Notes under the pieces: model-generated
What the model saw: only the letters and a program-made list of their open reading frames with translations
Told to the model about the DNA's origin: nothing
Database searches by the model: none
Assembly: GCF_001698125.1 (NCBI RefSeq)
Contig: NZ_CP013854.1
Span: 5,580,001 to 5,644,000 of the forward strand
Origin: Pseudonocardia sp. HH130630-07
GTDB taxonomy: Bacteria; Actinomycetota; Actinomycetes; Mycobacteriales; Pseudonocardiaceae
Direction of reading: 5' to 3'
DNA: 64,000 bases
Program-made: the position numbers and the translations under genes
Part shown: one piece after another, positions 8,235 through 19,176 of the stretch
Layout of the letters: the number at the start of each line of letters is the position of its first letter
Numbering within the stretch: the stretch's first letter is position 1

Positions 8235-9449
8235 ATGCCCGACAATCGCGTCGTCGTCTACAAGGGGCCCGGCGAGGTCGCCGTCGAGTCGATCGACTAC
8301 CCGAAGCTCGAACTGCCCGACGATGTCGTCGACGGCCTCGGCATCGCACGCAGGGCGCCGCACGCGGCGATCCTGAAGATCGTCACCACCAACATCTGCG
8401 GTTCCGACCAGCACATGGTCCGCGGCCGCACCACCGCCCCGGTCGGCCAGTCGCTCGGTCACGAGATCACCGGCGAGGTCGTGGAGGTCGGCGACGACGT
8501 GCTGTTCGCGAAGGTCGGCGACATCTGCTCGGTACCGTTCAACATCGCCTGCGGGCGCTGCCGGATGTGTGACGAGGGCAAGACCGGGGTCTGCCTGAAC
8601 GTCAACCCGGCGCGGCCCGGTGCCGCCTACGGCTACGTCGACATGGGCGGCTGGATCGGCGGCCAGGCCGAGTACGTGATGGTCCCGTTCGCCGACTTCA
8701 ACCTGCTGCGCTTCCCCGACCGGGACCAGGCCCTGGAGAAGATCCTGGACCTGACCATGCTCTCCGACATCTTCCCGACCGGTTACCACGGCGCGGTCAC
8801 CGCCGGGGTCACGACCGGGTCGACCGTCTACGTCGCCGGGGCGGGCCCGGTGGGCCTGGCCGCGGCACACGCCGCGCAGCTGCTCGGAGCGGCCGCCGTC
8901 GTCGTGGGCGACATGATCCCCGAACGGCTGGCCCAGGCGCGCAGCTTCGGCTGCGAGACCGTCGACCTGTCCGCGGACGGGACCCTGCCCGAGCAGCTGG
9001 AGCAGTTGCTGGGCGAACCGGAGGTCGACGCCGCCGTCGACGCCGTCGGGTTCGAGGCGAGGGGGCACGGCAAGGACGCCGCGGAGGCCCCGGCGACCGT
9101 GCTGAACTCGGTCATGGAGGTCACCCGGGTCGGCGGCGGGCTCGGCATCCCCGGGCTCTACGTCACCGGCGACCCTGGCGCGGCGGACGACGGCGCCAAG
9201 GAGGGCACCCTGGGCGTGCGGATCGGGCTGGGCTGGGCCAAGTCGCACAGCCTCACCACCGGCCAGTGCCCGGTGAAGAAGTACAACCGCCGCCTGATGC
9301 AGGCCATCCTCTCCGGCCGGGCCGACATCGCGAAGGCGGTCAACGCCACGACCATCTCCCTGGACGACGCCCCGCGCGGCTACCAGGAGTTCGACGGCGG
9401 TGTGGCCCGCAAGTACGTCATCGACCCGCACGGGTCCGTTCCCGCCTGA
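8235..9449 (+). CDS. fdhA: Glutathione-independent formaldehyde dehydrogenase (zinc, NAD)
   Basis: Zinc-dependent medium-chain dehydrogenase of 404 aa, close to the Pseudomonas-type glutathione-independent formaldehyde dehydrogenase that oxidises formaldehyde to formate with tightly bound NAD. Catalytic-zinc residues are Cys55 (NICGSDQHM) and His76-Glu77 (GHE). The structural-zinc set is Cys106, Cys109, Cys112 and Cys120. GAGPVGLAAA forms the Rossmann loop. The ATG at 8235 follows GAGAGGGGAG, a good ribosome site. The gene stands alone and ends in a perfect 34-base palindrome facing meaB. Its likely role is cytosolic formaldehyde detoxification or one-carbon oxidation. Confidence 0.93.
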   Translation: MPDNRVVVYKGPGEVAVESIDYPKLELPDDVVDGLGIARRAPHAAILKIVTTNICGSDQHMVRGRTTAPVGQSLGHEITGEVVEVGDDVLFAKVGDICSVPFNIACGRCRMCDEGKTGVCLNVNPARPGAAYGYVDMGGWIGGQAEYVMVPFADFNLLRFPDRDQALEKILDLTMLSDIFPTGYHGAVTAGVTTGSTVYVAGAGPVGLAAAHAAQLLGAAAVVVGDMIPERLAQARSFGCETVDLSADGTLPEQLEQLLGEPEVDAAVDAVGFEARGHGKDAAEAPATVLNSVMEVTRVGGGLGIPGLYVTGDPGAADDGAKEGTLGVRIGLGWAKSHSLTTGQCPVKKYNRRLMQAILSGRADIAKAVNATTISLDDAPRGYQEFDGGVARKYVIDPHGSVPA

Positions 9450-9454
9450 CCGTC

Positions 9455-9488
9455 CGGGCGCGCCGTGCCGATCGGCACGGCGCGCCCG
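9455..9488. terminator. Perfect 34-bp palindrome between fdhA and meaB
   Basis: A CGGGCGCGCCGTGCC arm is followed directly by its reverse complement around a central GATC, giving about 15 G+C-rich pairs and a 4-base loop. It lies 5 bases after the fdhA stop and 6 bases from the convergent meaB stop. It is a strong bidirectional intrinsic terminator without a U-tract. Confidence 0.85.
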
Positions 9489-9494
9489 AACGGC

Positions 9495-10525
9495 TCAGCC
9501 CAGGACGTCGAGGATCCGCTGCGCCGCCAGGGTCGGGGTGAGCCCGCCGCCCCGGACCTCCGCGGTGAGTGACGGGAGCTGCCCGGCGACGGCCGGGTCG
9601 CGCAGCACCCGGTCCATCAGCCGGTCGCGGACCATCTGCCACATCCACTCGACCTGCTGGTCGGCCCGCCGGGTCGCGAGCTCGCCACCGCGGTCGAGCG
9701 CGGCGCGGTGCTCGGTGACCTTGCCCCAGACCTTGTCCAGGCCCTTCCCGGTCTGGGCCGAGCACGACAGCACCGGCGCCCGCCACAGCGACGTGGTCGG
9801 CGTCATCATGTGCAGCGCACCGGCCAGCTCGCGGGCGGCGGCCCGCGCGTCCTGCTCGTGCGGCCCGTCCGCCTTGTTGACGGCGACCACGTCGGCCAGC
9901 TCCAGGATGCCCTTCTTGATCCCCTGCAGGGCGTCGCCGGTACGGGCGATGGTGAGGAACAGAAACGTGTCGACCATGCCGGCCACGGTCGTCTCGGACT
10001 GCCCGACACCGACCGTCTCCACCAGGACGACGTCGAACCCGGCGGCCTCCATCACCACCATCGTCTCCCGGGTCCGGCGGGCCACCCCGCCGAGCGTCCC
10101 GGCCGACGGCGACGGCCGGACGAACGCGTCCGGGTCGACCGCGAGCCGCGGCATCCGGGTCTTGTCGCCCAGGATCGAACCCCGCGTGCGGGTCGAGGAC
10201 GGGTCGACGGCCAGCACCGCGACCCGGTGCCCGGCCGCGGTGAGCCGGGTGCCCATCGCCTCGATGAAGGTGGACTTCCCCACCCCCGGCACCCCGGAGA
10301 TGCCGACCCGCACCGCCCGGCCCGCCTGCGGGGTGAGCTCCAGCAGCAGCTCCTGGGCCGCCTGCTGGTGATCCGGACGGCTGGACTCGACCAGGGTGAT
10401 CGCGCGGGCCAGCAGCGTGCGGTCACCGGCGAGCACCCCGCGGGCGAGCGCCGCGGGGTCCGGCACCCGCCGCGGCGCGCGGGCCGGCGCGGGTGCGGGC
10501 TCGGCCACCGGCTCGGTGCTGCCCA

Positions 10526-10526
<1 letters not shown>
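9495..10526 (-). CDS. meaB: Methylmalonyl-CoA mutase-associated GTPase MeaB
   Basis: G3E-family P-loop GTPase chaperone of 343 aa that protects and reloads the B12 cofactor of methylmalonyl-CoA mutase. Visible are Walker A GVPGVGKST (residues 78-86), the base-recognition motif NKAD, and the MeaB/ArgK signature regions SSTRTRGSILGDKTRM and VETVGVGQSE. The ATG overlaps the mutB stop by one base (TGATG), so the gene is the third cistron of mutA-mutB-meaB and translation is probably coupled. The old name ArgK reflects an earlier misassignment to arginine transport. Confidence 0.96.
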
Positions 10527-12735
<2,209 letters not shown>

Positions 12736-12739
<4 letters not shown>

Positions 12740-14649
12740 TTCGATCCCTCCCGGGCGTCTGCGTCGAGTGCGGTGTGGACGTCGTCGAGGACCGCGAGGG
12801 CGTCGCACCCGGCGTACAGGTAGCCGTCCACGCCGGGCACCTCCTCCTTCGGCCGGCCCGCCAGCAGGATGCGGGTCGCGCCGGCCGCGCGCAGTGCGGC
12901 CGCGGCCGGTTCGGCCCGTTCGGCGTAGAGCGTGTCGGACGAGCAGAGCACCGCGACCGTCGTGCCGGTCCCGCGGAACGCCTCGGCGACGTCCTCTGCC
13001 GTCTCCGTCGGCCCCGCCTCGGTCGCGTCGATCCCGCCGGCGCCGAGCAGGTTGCGGGTGAACCCGGCGCGGGCGGTGTAGGTGGCGAGCGGACCGAGCG
13101 TCGCCAGGAACACGGTGGGCAGGGAGCCCGTCTGCGCCCGGACGGCGTCCGCCCGGTCCCGGTGGACCTCGTAGGCCGCGGCCGGCCGGTACACTGGGAG
13201 GCCGCCGTCGTCCTCGGGCGCGCGCCGGGCCCGCTCGACGGGCTTCTCGTGCAGGTCGGGGAACTCCGAGACCCCGGTGAGCGGGGTCTTCCGGCGGGCG
13301 ACGTCGGACTCGCGCCGGGCCCGCACGGCGGCGGTCCGCTCGGCGAGCAGCCCGGACTCCAGCGCCGCGACCGCTCCCCCGGCCCCCTCGATCTCCTGGA
13401 AGAACTCCCACGCGGCCCGCGCGAGGTCGTCGGTGAGGTGCTCGACGTACCAGGAGCCGCCGGCCGGGTCGATCACCCTGGCGAGGTGCGACTCCTCGAT
13501 GAGCAGGCTCTGGGTGTTGCGCGCGATCCGCCGGGAGAACGGCTCGGCGGCGCCGATCGCGGCGTCGAACGGGGGGACGGTGACCGCGTCGGCCCCGCCG
13601 ACGCCCGCGGCGAACCCGGCGACGGTGGAGCGGAGCATGTTCACCCACGGGTCCCGGCGGGAGAACAGCGCCTCGGCGACCACCGCGTGCTGACGCTGCG
13701 GCACGTCCGTGGTGCCGCTGGCCTCCAGCACCCGGGCCCACAGCAGGCGGGCGGCGCGCAGCTTCGCGATCGTCGGGAACTGCTCGGGGGTGGCCGCGAA
13801 GCGGAACTCCATGACCCGGGCCGCCGCGGCGACCTCCAGCCCGCCCGCGACGAGCGCCCGCAGGTGGGCGACGCCGGCCGCCAGCGACCAGCCCAGCTCC
13901 TGGGCGTCGGAGCCACCGGCCGAGCGGACGACGGTCGCGTCCACGGTCACGGCACGCACGAGCGGGAAACTCCCCGCCACCCGCCGGGCGACCTCCACGA
14001 CCTCGGCCGGGTCGCCGGAGCCGGAGCCGGTGCGGGCCCGCTGCGCGATCGGGTCGAGCCCGAGCGAGCCGAGCAGGTCGGCGTCCTCGACGCCGGTGCC
14101 CGCGGCGAGGTCGAGATAGGCGTTCGCGGCCCCGGCGGCGCCCGCACCCGGGGTGTCCAGCGCGACCCCGGCCAGGTCGAGGTGCACCCCCTCCAGGGTC
14201 CGGTCCAGGTCGTCGACCGCGATCCCGCCGGGACCGACCCGCAGCCAGATCGAGCCGACCCCGCACTCCAGATCGGCGAGGATCGCCTCGCGGACCGCCG
14301 CCGGGTCCGTACCGGTGTGCCGCTGCCGGATGTCCCAGCCCTCCGGGACGTGGCCGTCGGCCAGCGCTCCCCGGGTGTACGGCCAGCTGCCCGGCACCCC
14401 GGGGTCGGGCAGGTCGCGGACGTCCTCGGCGGCGTAGAGCGGCGCCACCCGGATGCCGTCGGCGGAGGTGCGGGTGAGCGCCTCGACCCCGGCGCCGGGC
14501 GCGGCGCCCTCGGGGATGCGGCCGCCCTTGCGGACGACGGCGTCGGCGGCCGCGGTCCACTGCTCCCGGGTGACCGGGTCGAACGCACCGGCCAGCACCA
14601 GGTCGTCGGGCTCCGGCGGGCCGTCCGGGTCGGGTGCCTGGTCGGTCAT
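12736..14649 (-). CDS. mutA: Methylmalonyl-CoA mutase small subunit
   Basis: Non-catalytic beta subunit of the heterodimeric mutase, 637 aa. It is similar along its length to the barrel domain of MutB, with blocks such as GSWPYTRG, FAATPEQFPTIAKLRAARLLWARV and NTQSLLIEESHLARVIDPAGGSWYVE. The C-terminal cobalamin-like domain lacks the DxHxxG motif, as expected for this subunit. It is the first gene of mutA-mutB-meaB. About 290 bases separate it from the divergent cydA start. A TACACT hexamer on the minus strand (14734-14729) could be its -10 element, but no convincing -35 is seen. Confidence 0.96.
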
Positions 14650-14885
14650 GCGATCTCCTCACCGGTCCGCGGCTGGCGTCGTCGCCTGCCCGGCTCCGGG
14701 CCTGCACCCGGCGCCGAGGGTTGCCGGAAGTGTAGAGAGCCGGACCGCCCGGCGAGGGCGCGCCGTGGTGTGACGTGTACCGGGTGTGAGCGAACCGACC
14801 GCCGCCGGCCCGCACGACCCCGCCCGCCGCGCGACGACGGCGTGCCGCTCGATCGGCGGCGAGTCCGACCTCACGCCCGACACTC

Positions 14886-14920
14886 TTCTACTTCGTGTAG
14901 AACTACTACTGGACGTAGAA
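14886..14920 (+). promoter_or_regulatory. Tandem 17-bp operator-like dyads upstream of cydA
   Basis: Two copies of a dyad lie in direct repeat. The first is TTCTAC-N5-GTAGAA at 14886-14902 (perfect arms). The second is TACTAC-N5-GTAGAA at 14904-14920 (one arm mismatch). Each is followed by C, and the centres are 18 bp apart. They end 21 bases before the cydA ATG, over the probable promoter or leader. The AT-rich arms stand out against the GC-rich background. The layout suggests two dimers of one regulator bound on neighbouring faces. They do not match the Rex, CRP or DosR boxes known from cyd regions of other bacteria. The regulator is not identified. Confidence 0.75.
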
Positions 14921-14941
14921 CTTCGCGGAGGGCGGATCACC

Positions 14942-16375
14942 ATGGACGCGCTCGACCTGGCCCGGTGGCAGTTCGGGATCACGACGATCTACCACTTCCT
15001 GTTCGTCCCGCTGACGATCGGCCTGTCGGTCGTCGTCGCCGCGCTGCAGACCGCCTGGTTCCGCACCGGCCGCACCGAGTACCTGCGGGCCACGAAGTTC
15101 TTCGGCAAGCTCTTCCTGATCAACTTCGCGATGGGCGTGGTCACCGGGATCGTCCAGGAGTTCCAGTTCGGGATGAACTGGAGCACCTACTCCACGTTCG
15201 TCGGCGACGTGTTCGGCGCCCCGCTGGCGATGGAGGCCTTGATCGCCTTCTTCCTGGAGTCCACCTTCATCGGGCTGTGGATCTTCGGCTGGGACCGGCT
15301 GCGCCGCGGCGTGCACCTGGCCTGCATCTGGGCCGCCGCACTCGGGTCGAACCTGTCGGCCTACTTCATCCTCGCGGCGAACGCCTGGATGCGGAACCCG
15401 GTCGGCTACGAGGTCGACGAGGCCACCGGGCGGGCCCGGCTCACCGACATCGGCGCCGTGCTGGCGAACCCGCAGGCCTGGTCGACCTACCTGCACGTGG
15501 TGGCGGCGGCGTTCGTCATCGCCGGGCTCTTCGTCGCGGCGGTGAGCGCCTGGAAGCTGCGGCCCGGACAGGGCACCGCGGCGCACCCCGGGGACCACGA
15601 GCTGTTCCGCACGAGCCTGCGCGCCGGGTTCCTGGTCACCGTCGTCGCGGGGGCGATGGTGGTCGGCTCCGGGGACCACCAGGCCAAGCTCGCCGCCACC
15701 CACGAGCCGATGAAGCTGGCCGCGGCGGAGGCGCTCTGGCAGACCGAGGAGTCCGCCGGGTTCTCGCTGTTCGCCGTCGGCGACGTCCAGGGCAGCCGCA
15801 ACCACATCAACGTCCAGGTGCCGGGGGTGCTCAGCTTCCTCGCCACCGGCGACCCGTGGGGCCCCGTGCAGGGCATCGAGAACGTCCAGGCCCAGTACGA
15901 GATCCTCTACGGCCCCGGGGACTACCGGCCGAACATCGCCGTCCTCTACTGGTCGTTCCGCCTGATGATGGGTCTCGGCCTGGCGGGCATCGGCGTCGGT
16001 GTCCTCGGTCTGTGGCTGACCCGCCGCGGGCGTCTGCCGGCCCGGCGCTGGATGTACCTCGTCGTCGTGGCCGCGCTGCCGGCGGCACTGGTCGGCAACA
16101 TCTGCGGCTGGATCCTCACCGAGATGGGCCGCCAGCCCTGGACCGTGCACGGCGAGCTGCTGACGGCGGCGAGCGTCTCCCCCGGTGTCGGCCTCGGCCA
16201 GGTCGCCTTCTCCCTCGCCTCGTTCACCGTGCTCTACGGCGTGCTCGCCGTCGTCGAGGTGGGGCTGCTGTTCCGCTACGTGACAGCCGGACCGGCCGCC
16301 GCGCTGCCGTACACCGATCCCGAGTCCGATCCCGAGTCCGACGCCGGCCGCCGCACGCCGGCGTTCAGTTACTAG
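14942..16375 (+). CDS. cydA: Cytochrome bd quinol oxidase subunit I
   Basis: Subunit I (477 aa) of the membrane cytochrome bd oxidase, which carries the haems and the quinol site and reduces oxygen to water with high affinity. It has about nine transmembrane helices. His18 in ITTIYHFLFVPLTIGLS corresponds to the haem b595 ligand of the E. coli protein. GRQPWTVHGELLTA is the conserved C-terminal block. The ATG at 14942 follows GGAGGG; an open frame extends further upstream but the extension is not family-like. It is the first gene of cydA-cydB-cydD-cydC. Operator-like tandem dyads sit just upstream. Confidence 0.97.
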   Translation: MDALDLARWQFGITTIYHFLFVPLTIGLSVVVAALQTAWFRTGRTEYLRATKFFGKLFLINFAMGVVTGIVQEFQFGMNWSTYSTFVGDVFGAPLAMEALIAFFLESTFIGLWIFGWDRLRRGVHLACIWAAALGSNLSAYFILAANAWMRNPVGYEVDEATGRARLTDIGAVLANPQAWSTYLHVVAAAFVIAGLFVAAVSAWKLRPGQGTAAHPGDHELFRTSLRAGFLVTVVAGAMVVGSGDHQAKLAATHEPMKLAAAEALWQTEESAGFSLFAVGDVQGSRNHINVQVPGVLSFLATGDPWGPVQGIENVQAQYEILYGPGDYRPNIAVLYWSFRLMMGLGLAGIGVGVLGLWLTRRGRLPARRWMYLVVVAALPAALVGNICGWILTEMGRQPWTVHGELLTAASVSPGVGLGQVAFSLASFTVLYGVLAVVEVGLLFRYVTAGPAAALPYTDPESDPESDAGRRTPAFSY

Positions 16376-16384
16376 GAGCGCGTG

Positions 16385-17446
16385 ATGGATCTGCCCACCG
16401 TCTGGTTCCTGGCCGTGGCCGTCCTCTGGACCGGCTACCTGGTCCTCGAGGGCTTCGACTTCGGGGTCGGGATGCTCGTCCGTGCCGTCGGCCGCGAGGA
16501 GGAGGACCGGGAGACCGCGCTCGGCGCGATCGGCCCGGTCTGGGACGGCAACGAGGTGTGGCTGATCGCGGCCGTCGGCGCCATGTTCGCGGCCTTCCCC
16601 GCCTGGTACGCCGCCACCCTGTCCGGCCTCTACGTCCCGGTGCTGCTCGTGCTGCTGGCGCTGATCGTCCGCGGGGTCGGGCTGGAGTACCGGCACAAGC
16701 GCGACGACGACGCGTGGAAGCGCCGGTGGGACATCGGCATCGGCATCGGCTCGCTGGTACCCGCGTTCCTGTGGGGCGTGGTGCTGGCGAACCTCGTCCG
16801 CGGCCTGCCGACCGTCGCCTCCGCACCGGGCAACGGCGCGAACACCGTCGTGACCGCGTCCCTGCCCGACCTCCTCAACGGGTACGCGCTGCTGGGCGGC
16901 GTCGTCACCACGGCCCTGTTCCTGCTGCACGGCGCCGTGTTCCTGGCGCTGAAGACCGACGGCCCCGTCCGCTTCCGCGCCCGCCGGATCGCGACCCTCG
17001 CGGTGCTGCCGGTTCTGGTGCTGACGGTGGCCTTCCTGATCGCCACGCTCGCCCTGCGCGATCCGTCCTGGACCACCCCGGTGGCCGGGGCATCGGGGCT
17101 GGCGCTGGCTCTCGCCGGGTTCGCCCTCCTCCTGCACCGGGAGGGCTGGGCGTTCACCGCCACCGCCACCGCGGTCGGCGGGCTGTCGGTGGTCCTGTTC
17201 GGGCAGCTGCACCCCGAGCTGCTCGTCTCGACCACCGACCCGGCGCAGACCCTGACGGTGGCGAACGCGGCGTCCGCGCCGTACACGCTGACCGTGATGA
17301 GCTGGATCGCGCTGGTGTTCCTCCCGCTCGTGCTCGCCTACCAGAGCTGGAGCTACTGGGTGTTCCGGCGCCGGCTCGGCGGCGGCCCCACCACCCCGGC
17401 CGGACCGGCCACGACGGGCTCCCCCGCCGTCCCGTCGCCGAGATGA
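16385..17446 (+). CDS. cydB: Cytochrome bd quinol oxidase subunit II
   Basis: Subunit II (353 aa) of the bd oxidase, partner of CydA in the plasma membrane. The family block LEGFDFGVGML is near the N-terminus, followed by GPVWDGNEVWL and about eight hydrophobic helices. The ATG at 16385 is placed 6 bases after AGGAG, which overlaps the cydA stop. An in-frame GTG one codon earlier is less likely. The stop overlaps the cydD start (ATGA), indicating translational coupling. Confidence 0.96.
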   Translation: MDLPTVWFLAVAVLWTGYLVLEGFDFGVGMLVRAVGREEEDRETALGAIGPVWDGNEVWLIAAVGAMFAAFPAWYAATLSGLYVPVLLVLLALIVRGVGLEYRHKRDDDAWKRRWDIGIGIGSLVPAFLWGVVLANLVRGLPTVASAPGNGANTVVTASLPDLLNGYALLGGVVTTALFLLHGAVFLALKTDGPVRFRARRIATLAVLPVLVLTVAFLIATLALRDPSWTTPVAGASGLALALAGFALLLHREGWAFTATATAVGGLSVVLFGQLHPELLVSTTDPAQTLTVANAASAPYTLTVMSWIALVFLPLVLAYQSWSYWVFRRRLGGGPTTPAGPATTGSPAVPSPR

Positions 17447-19176
17447 GCACGCGCCCGCCCGCGGCCGGCGGCCCTCCGGTCGATCCGCGGTTGCTGCGCA
17501 CGGCGAGCGCCGTGCGGGCCCAGCTCGTCGTCGCCGCGGTGTGCGGGGTGGCCGCGACCGGGCTGATCCTGGCCCAGGCCTGGCTCGTCTCCCGGGTGAT
17601 CGCCGGGGCGACGCCGTCCTGGTCGCTCACCGGCGGTGCCCCGCAGGCACCGGGCGCGGGGCTCGACGTCCTGCTGCCGCTCGTCGCCGCCGTCGCCGGG
17701 GTGGCGCTCGCCAGGGCGGTCCTGGCCTACGGGGCCGAGGCGGCCGCCCTGGCCGGGGCGGCCCGGGCCAAGTCCCAGCTCCGGATGCGGCTGGTCCGGG
17801 CCTTGGCGGTGCGGCCGCCGGACCCGGCACGGTCCACCGGCGAGATCGTCACCCTCACCACGCGCGGGCTCGACGCCCTCGACGACTACTTCGCGCGCTA
17901 CCTGCCGCAGCTCGTCCTCGCGGTGCTGGTGCCGGTCGCGGTGCTGGTCGTGGTCGGCGGGGCCGACTGGATCTCCGCGGTCGTCATCGGCGTCACCCTG
18001 CCGCTGATCCCGGTGTTCATGGCGCTGGTCGGCATGCACACCAGGGCCCGCACCGAGCGGCAGTGGTGGCTGCTGTCGCGGCTCGGCGGCCACTTCCTCG
18101 ACGTCGTGCAGGGCCTGTCGACGCTCGCGCTGTTCCGGCGGGCCGGCGTCGTCGCCGGGAAGGTCCGCGAGACCACCGACGAGCACCGGCGGGCCACCAT
18201 GGGGACGCTGCGGGTGGCGTTCCTGTCCGCGTTCGTGCTGGAACTGGTCGCGACGCTCGCCGTCGCGCTGGTCGCCGTCGAGGTCGGCCTGCGGCTGCTC
18301 TACGGCGATCTCGACTACGCGACCGCGCTGTTCGTCCTGGTCCTCGCGCCGGAGGCGTACCTGCCGCTGCGCGAGGTCGGCGCCCGGTTCCACGCCAGCA
18401 TGGAGGGCGTCGCCGCCGCTCGGCAGGTGTTCGCCGAGCTGGACCGCCCGGCCGGCGGCGCCACCGGCGGACGGACCGCTCCACCGCCCGCGTCCGGCGC
18501 CGGGCGGGGACTGGACGTCGCGGACCTGCGGGTGCGCTACCCGGGCGCGGCGGACGACGCGCTCGCCGGGCAGTCACTGACCGTGCGGCCCGGGGAGTCG
18601 GTGCTGCTGACCGGCCCCTCCGGTGCCGGGAAGTCGACGCTGTTCGGCGTGCTGCTCGGCGCCGTCGCGGCCACCGGCGGGACCGTGCACGTCGACGGGG
18701 CACCGCTCGACGAGCTCGACCAGGACGCCTGGCGGCGCACCGTGGCCTGGGTACCGCAGCACCCGCACCTGTTCGCCGCGTCGGTGGCCGACAACGTCCG
18801 TCTCGGCGTGCCCGACGCCTCCGACGCCGCCGTCCGTGCGGCCGGCCGGCGCGCCGGACTCGGCGCCGTCGTCGAACGCCTGCCCCGGGGCTGGGACACC
18901 CCGCTCGGCGAGCGCGGTGCGCAGCTGTCCTCCGGGGAACGCCAGCGGGTGGCGCTGGCCAGGGCGTTCCTCCGGGACGCCCCGCTGGTCCTGCTCGACG
19001 AGCCGACGGCGCACCTCGATCCGGACTCGGCCGCGCAGGTCCGTGCCGCCGCGGCCGACCTGCTCCGCGGGCGGACCGCGCTCGTCGTGGCCCACGACGA
19101 CGGGTGGGCCGCCGTCACCGACCGCGTCGTGCGGGTCGGCCGGGCCGGGCGGGTCACCGCCGGGAGCACACCGTGA
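17443..19176 (+). CDS. cydD: Thiol reductant ABC exporter subunit CydD
   Basis: Half-transporter of 577 aa that pairs with CydC to export cysteine or glutathione-type thiols (known for E. coli) and is needed for assembly of cytochrome bd. The N-terminal membrane domain (about 1-340) ends in the coupling region, followed by an ABC domain with Walker A GPSGAGKST, Q-loop WVPQHPHLF, signature LSSGERQRVALARAF, Walker B LVLLDEP and a switch histidine in VVAHDD. The ATG overlaps the cydB stop by 4 bases. A much longer open frame runs upstream but its product before 17443 is shadow sequence. Confidence 0.94.
   Translation: MSTRPPAAGGPPVDPRLLRTASAVRAQLVVAAVCGVAATGLILAQAWLVSRVIAGATPSWSLTGGAPQAPGAGLDVLLPLVAAVAGVALARAVLAYGAEAAALAGAARAKSQLRMRLVRALAVRPPDPARSTGEIVTLTTRGLDALDDYFARYLPQLVLAVLVPVAVLVVVGGADWISAVVIGVTLPLIPVFMALVGMHTRARTERQWWLLSRLGGHFLDVVQGLSTLALFRRAGVVAGKVRETTDEHRRATMGTLRVAFLSAFVLELVATLAVALVAVEVGLRLLYGDLDYATALFVLVLAPEAYLPLREVGARFHASMEGVAAARQVFAELDRPAGGATGGRTAPPPASGAGRGLDVADLRVRYPGAADDALAGQSLTVRPGESVLLTGPSGAGKSTLFGVLLGAVAATGGTVHVDGAPLDELDQDAWRRTVAWVPQHPHLFAASVADNVRLGVPDASDAAVRAAGRRAGLGAVVERLPRGWDTPLGERGAQLSSGERQRVALARAFLRDAPLVLLDEPTAHLDPDSAAQVRAAAADLLRGRTALVVAHDDGWAAVTDRVVRVGRAGRVTAGSTP

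Noticed and set aside
12775..17442. Very long open plus-strand frame running into cydD
   Set aside because: The translated part before 17443 is Arg/Gly/Pro-rich and antisense or out of frame to mutAB, cydA and cydB. It is a GC-bias artefact; only the cydD part is real.
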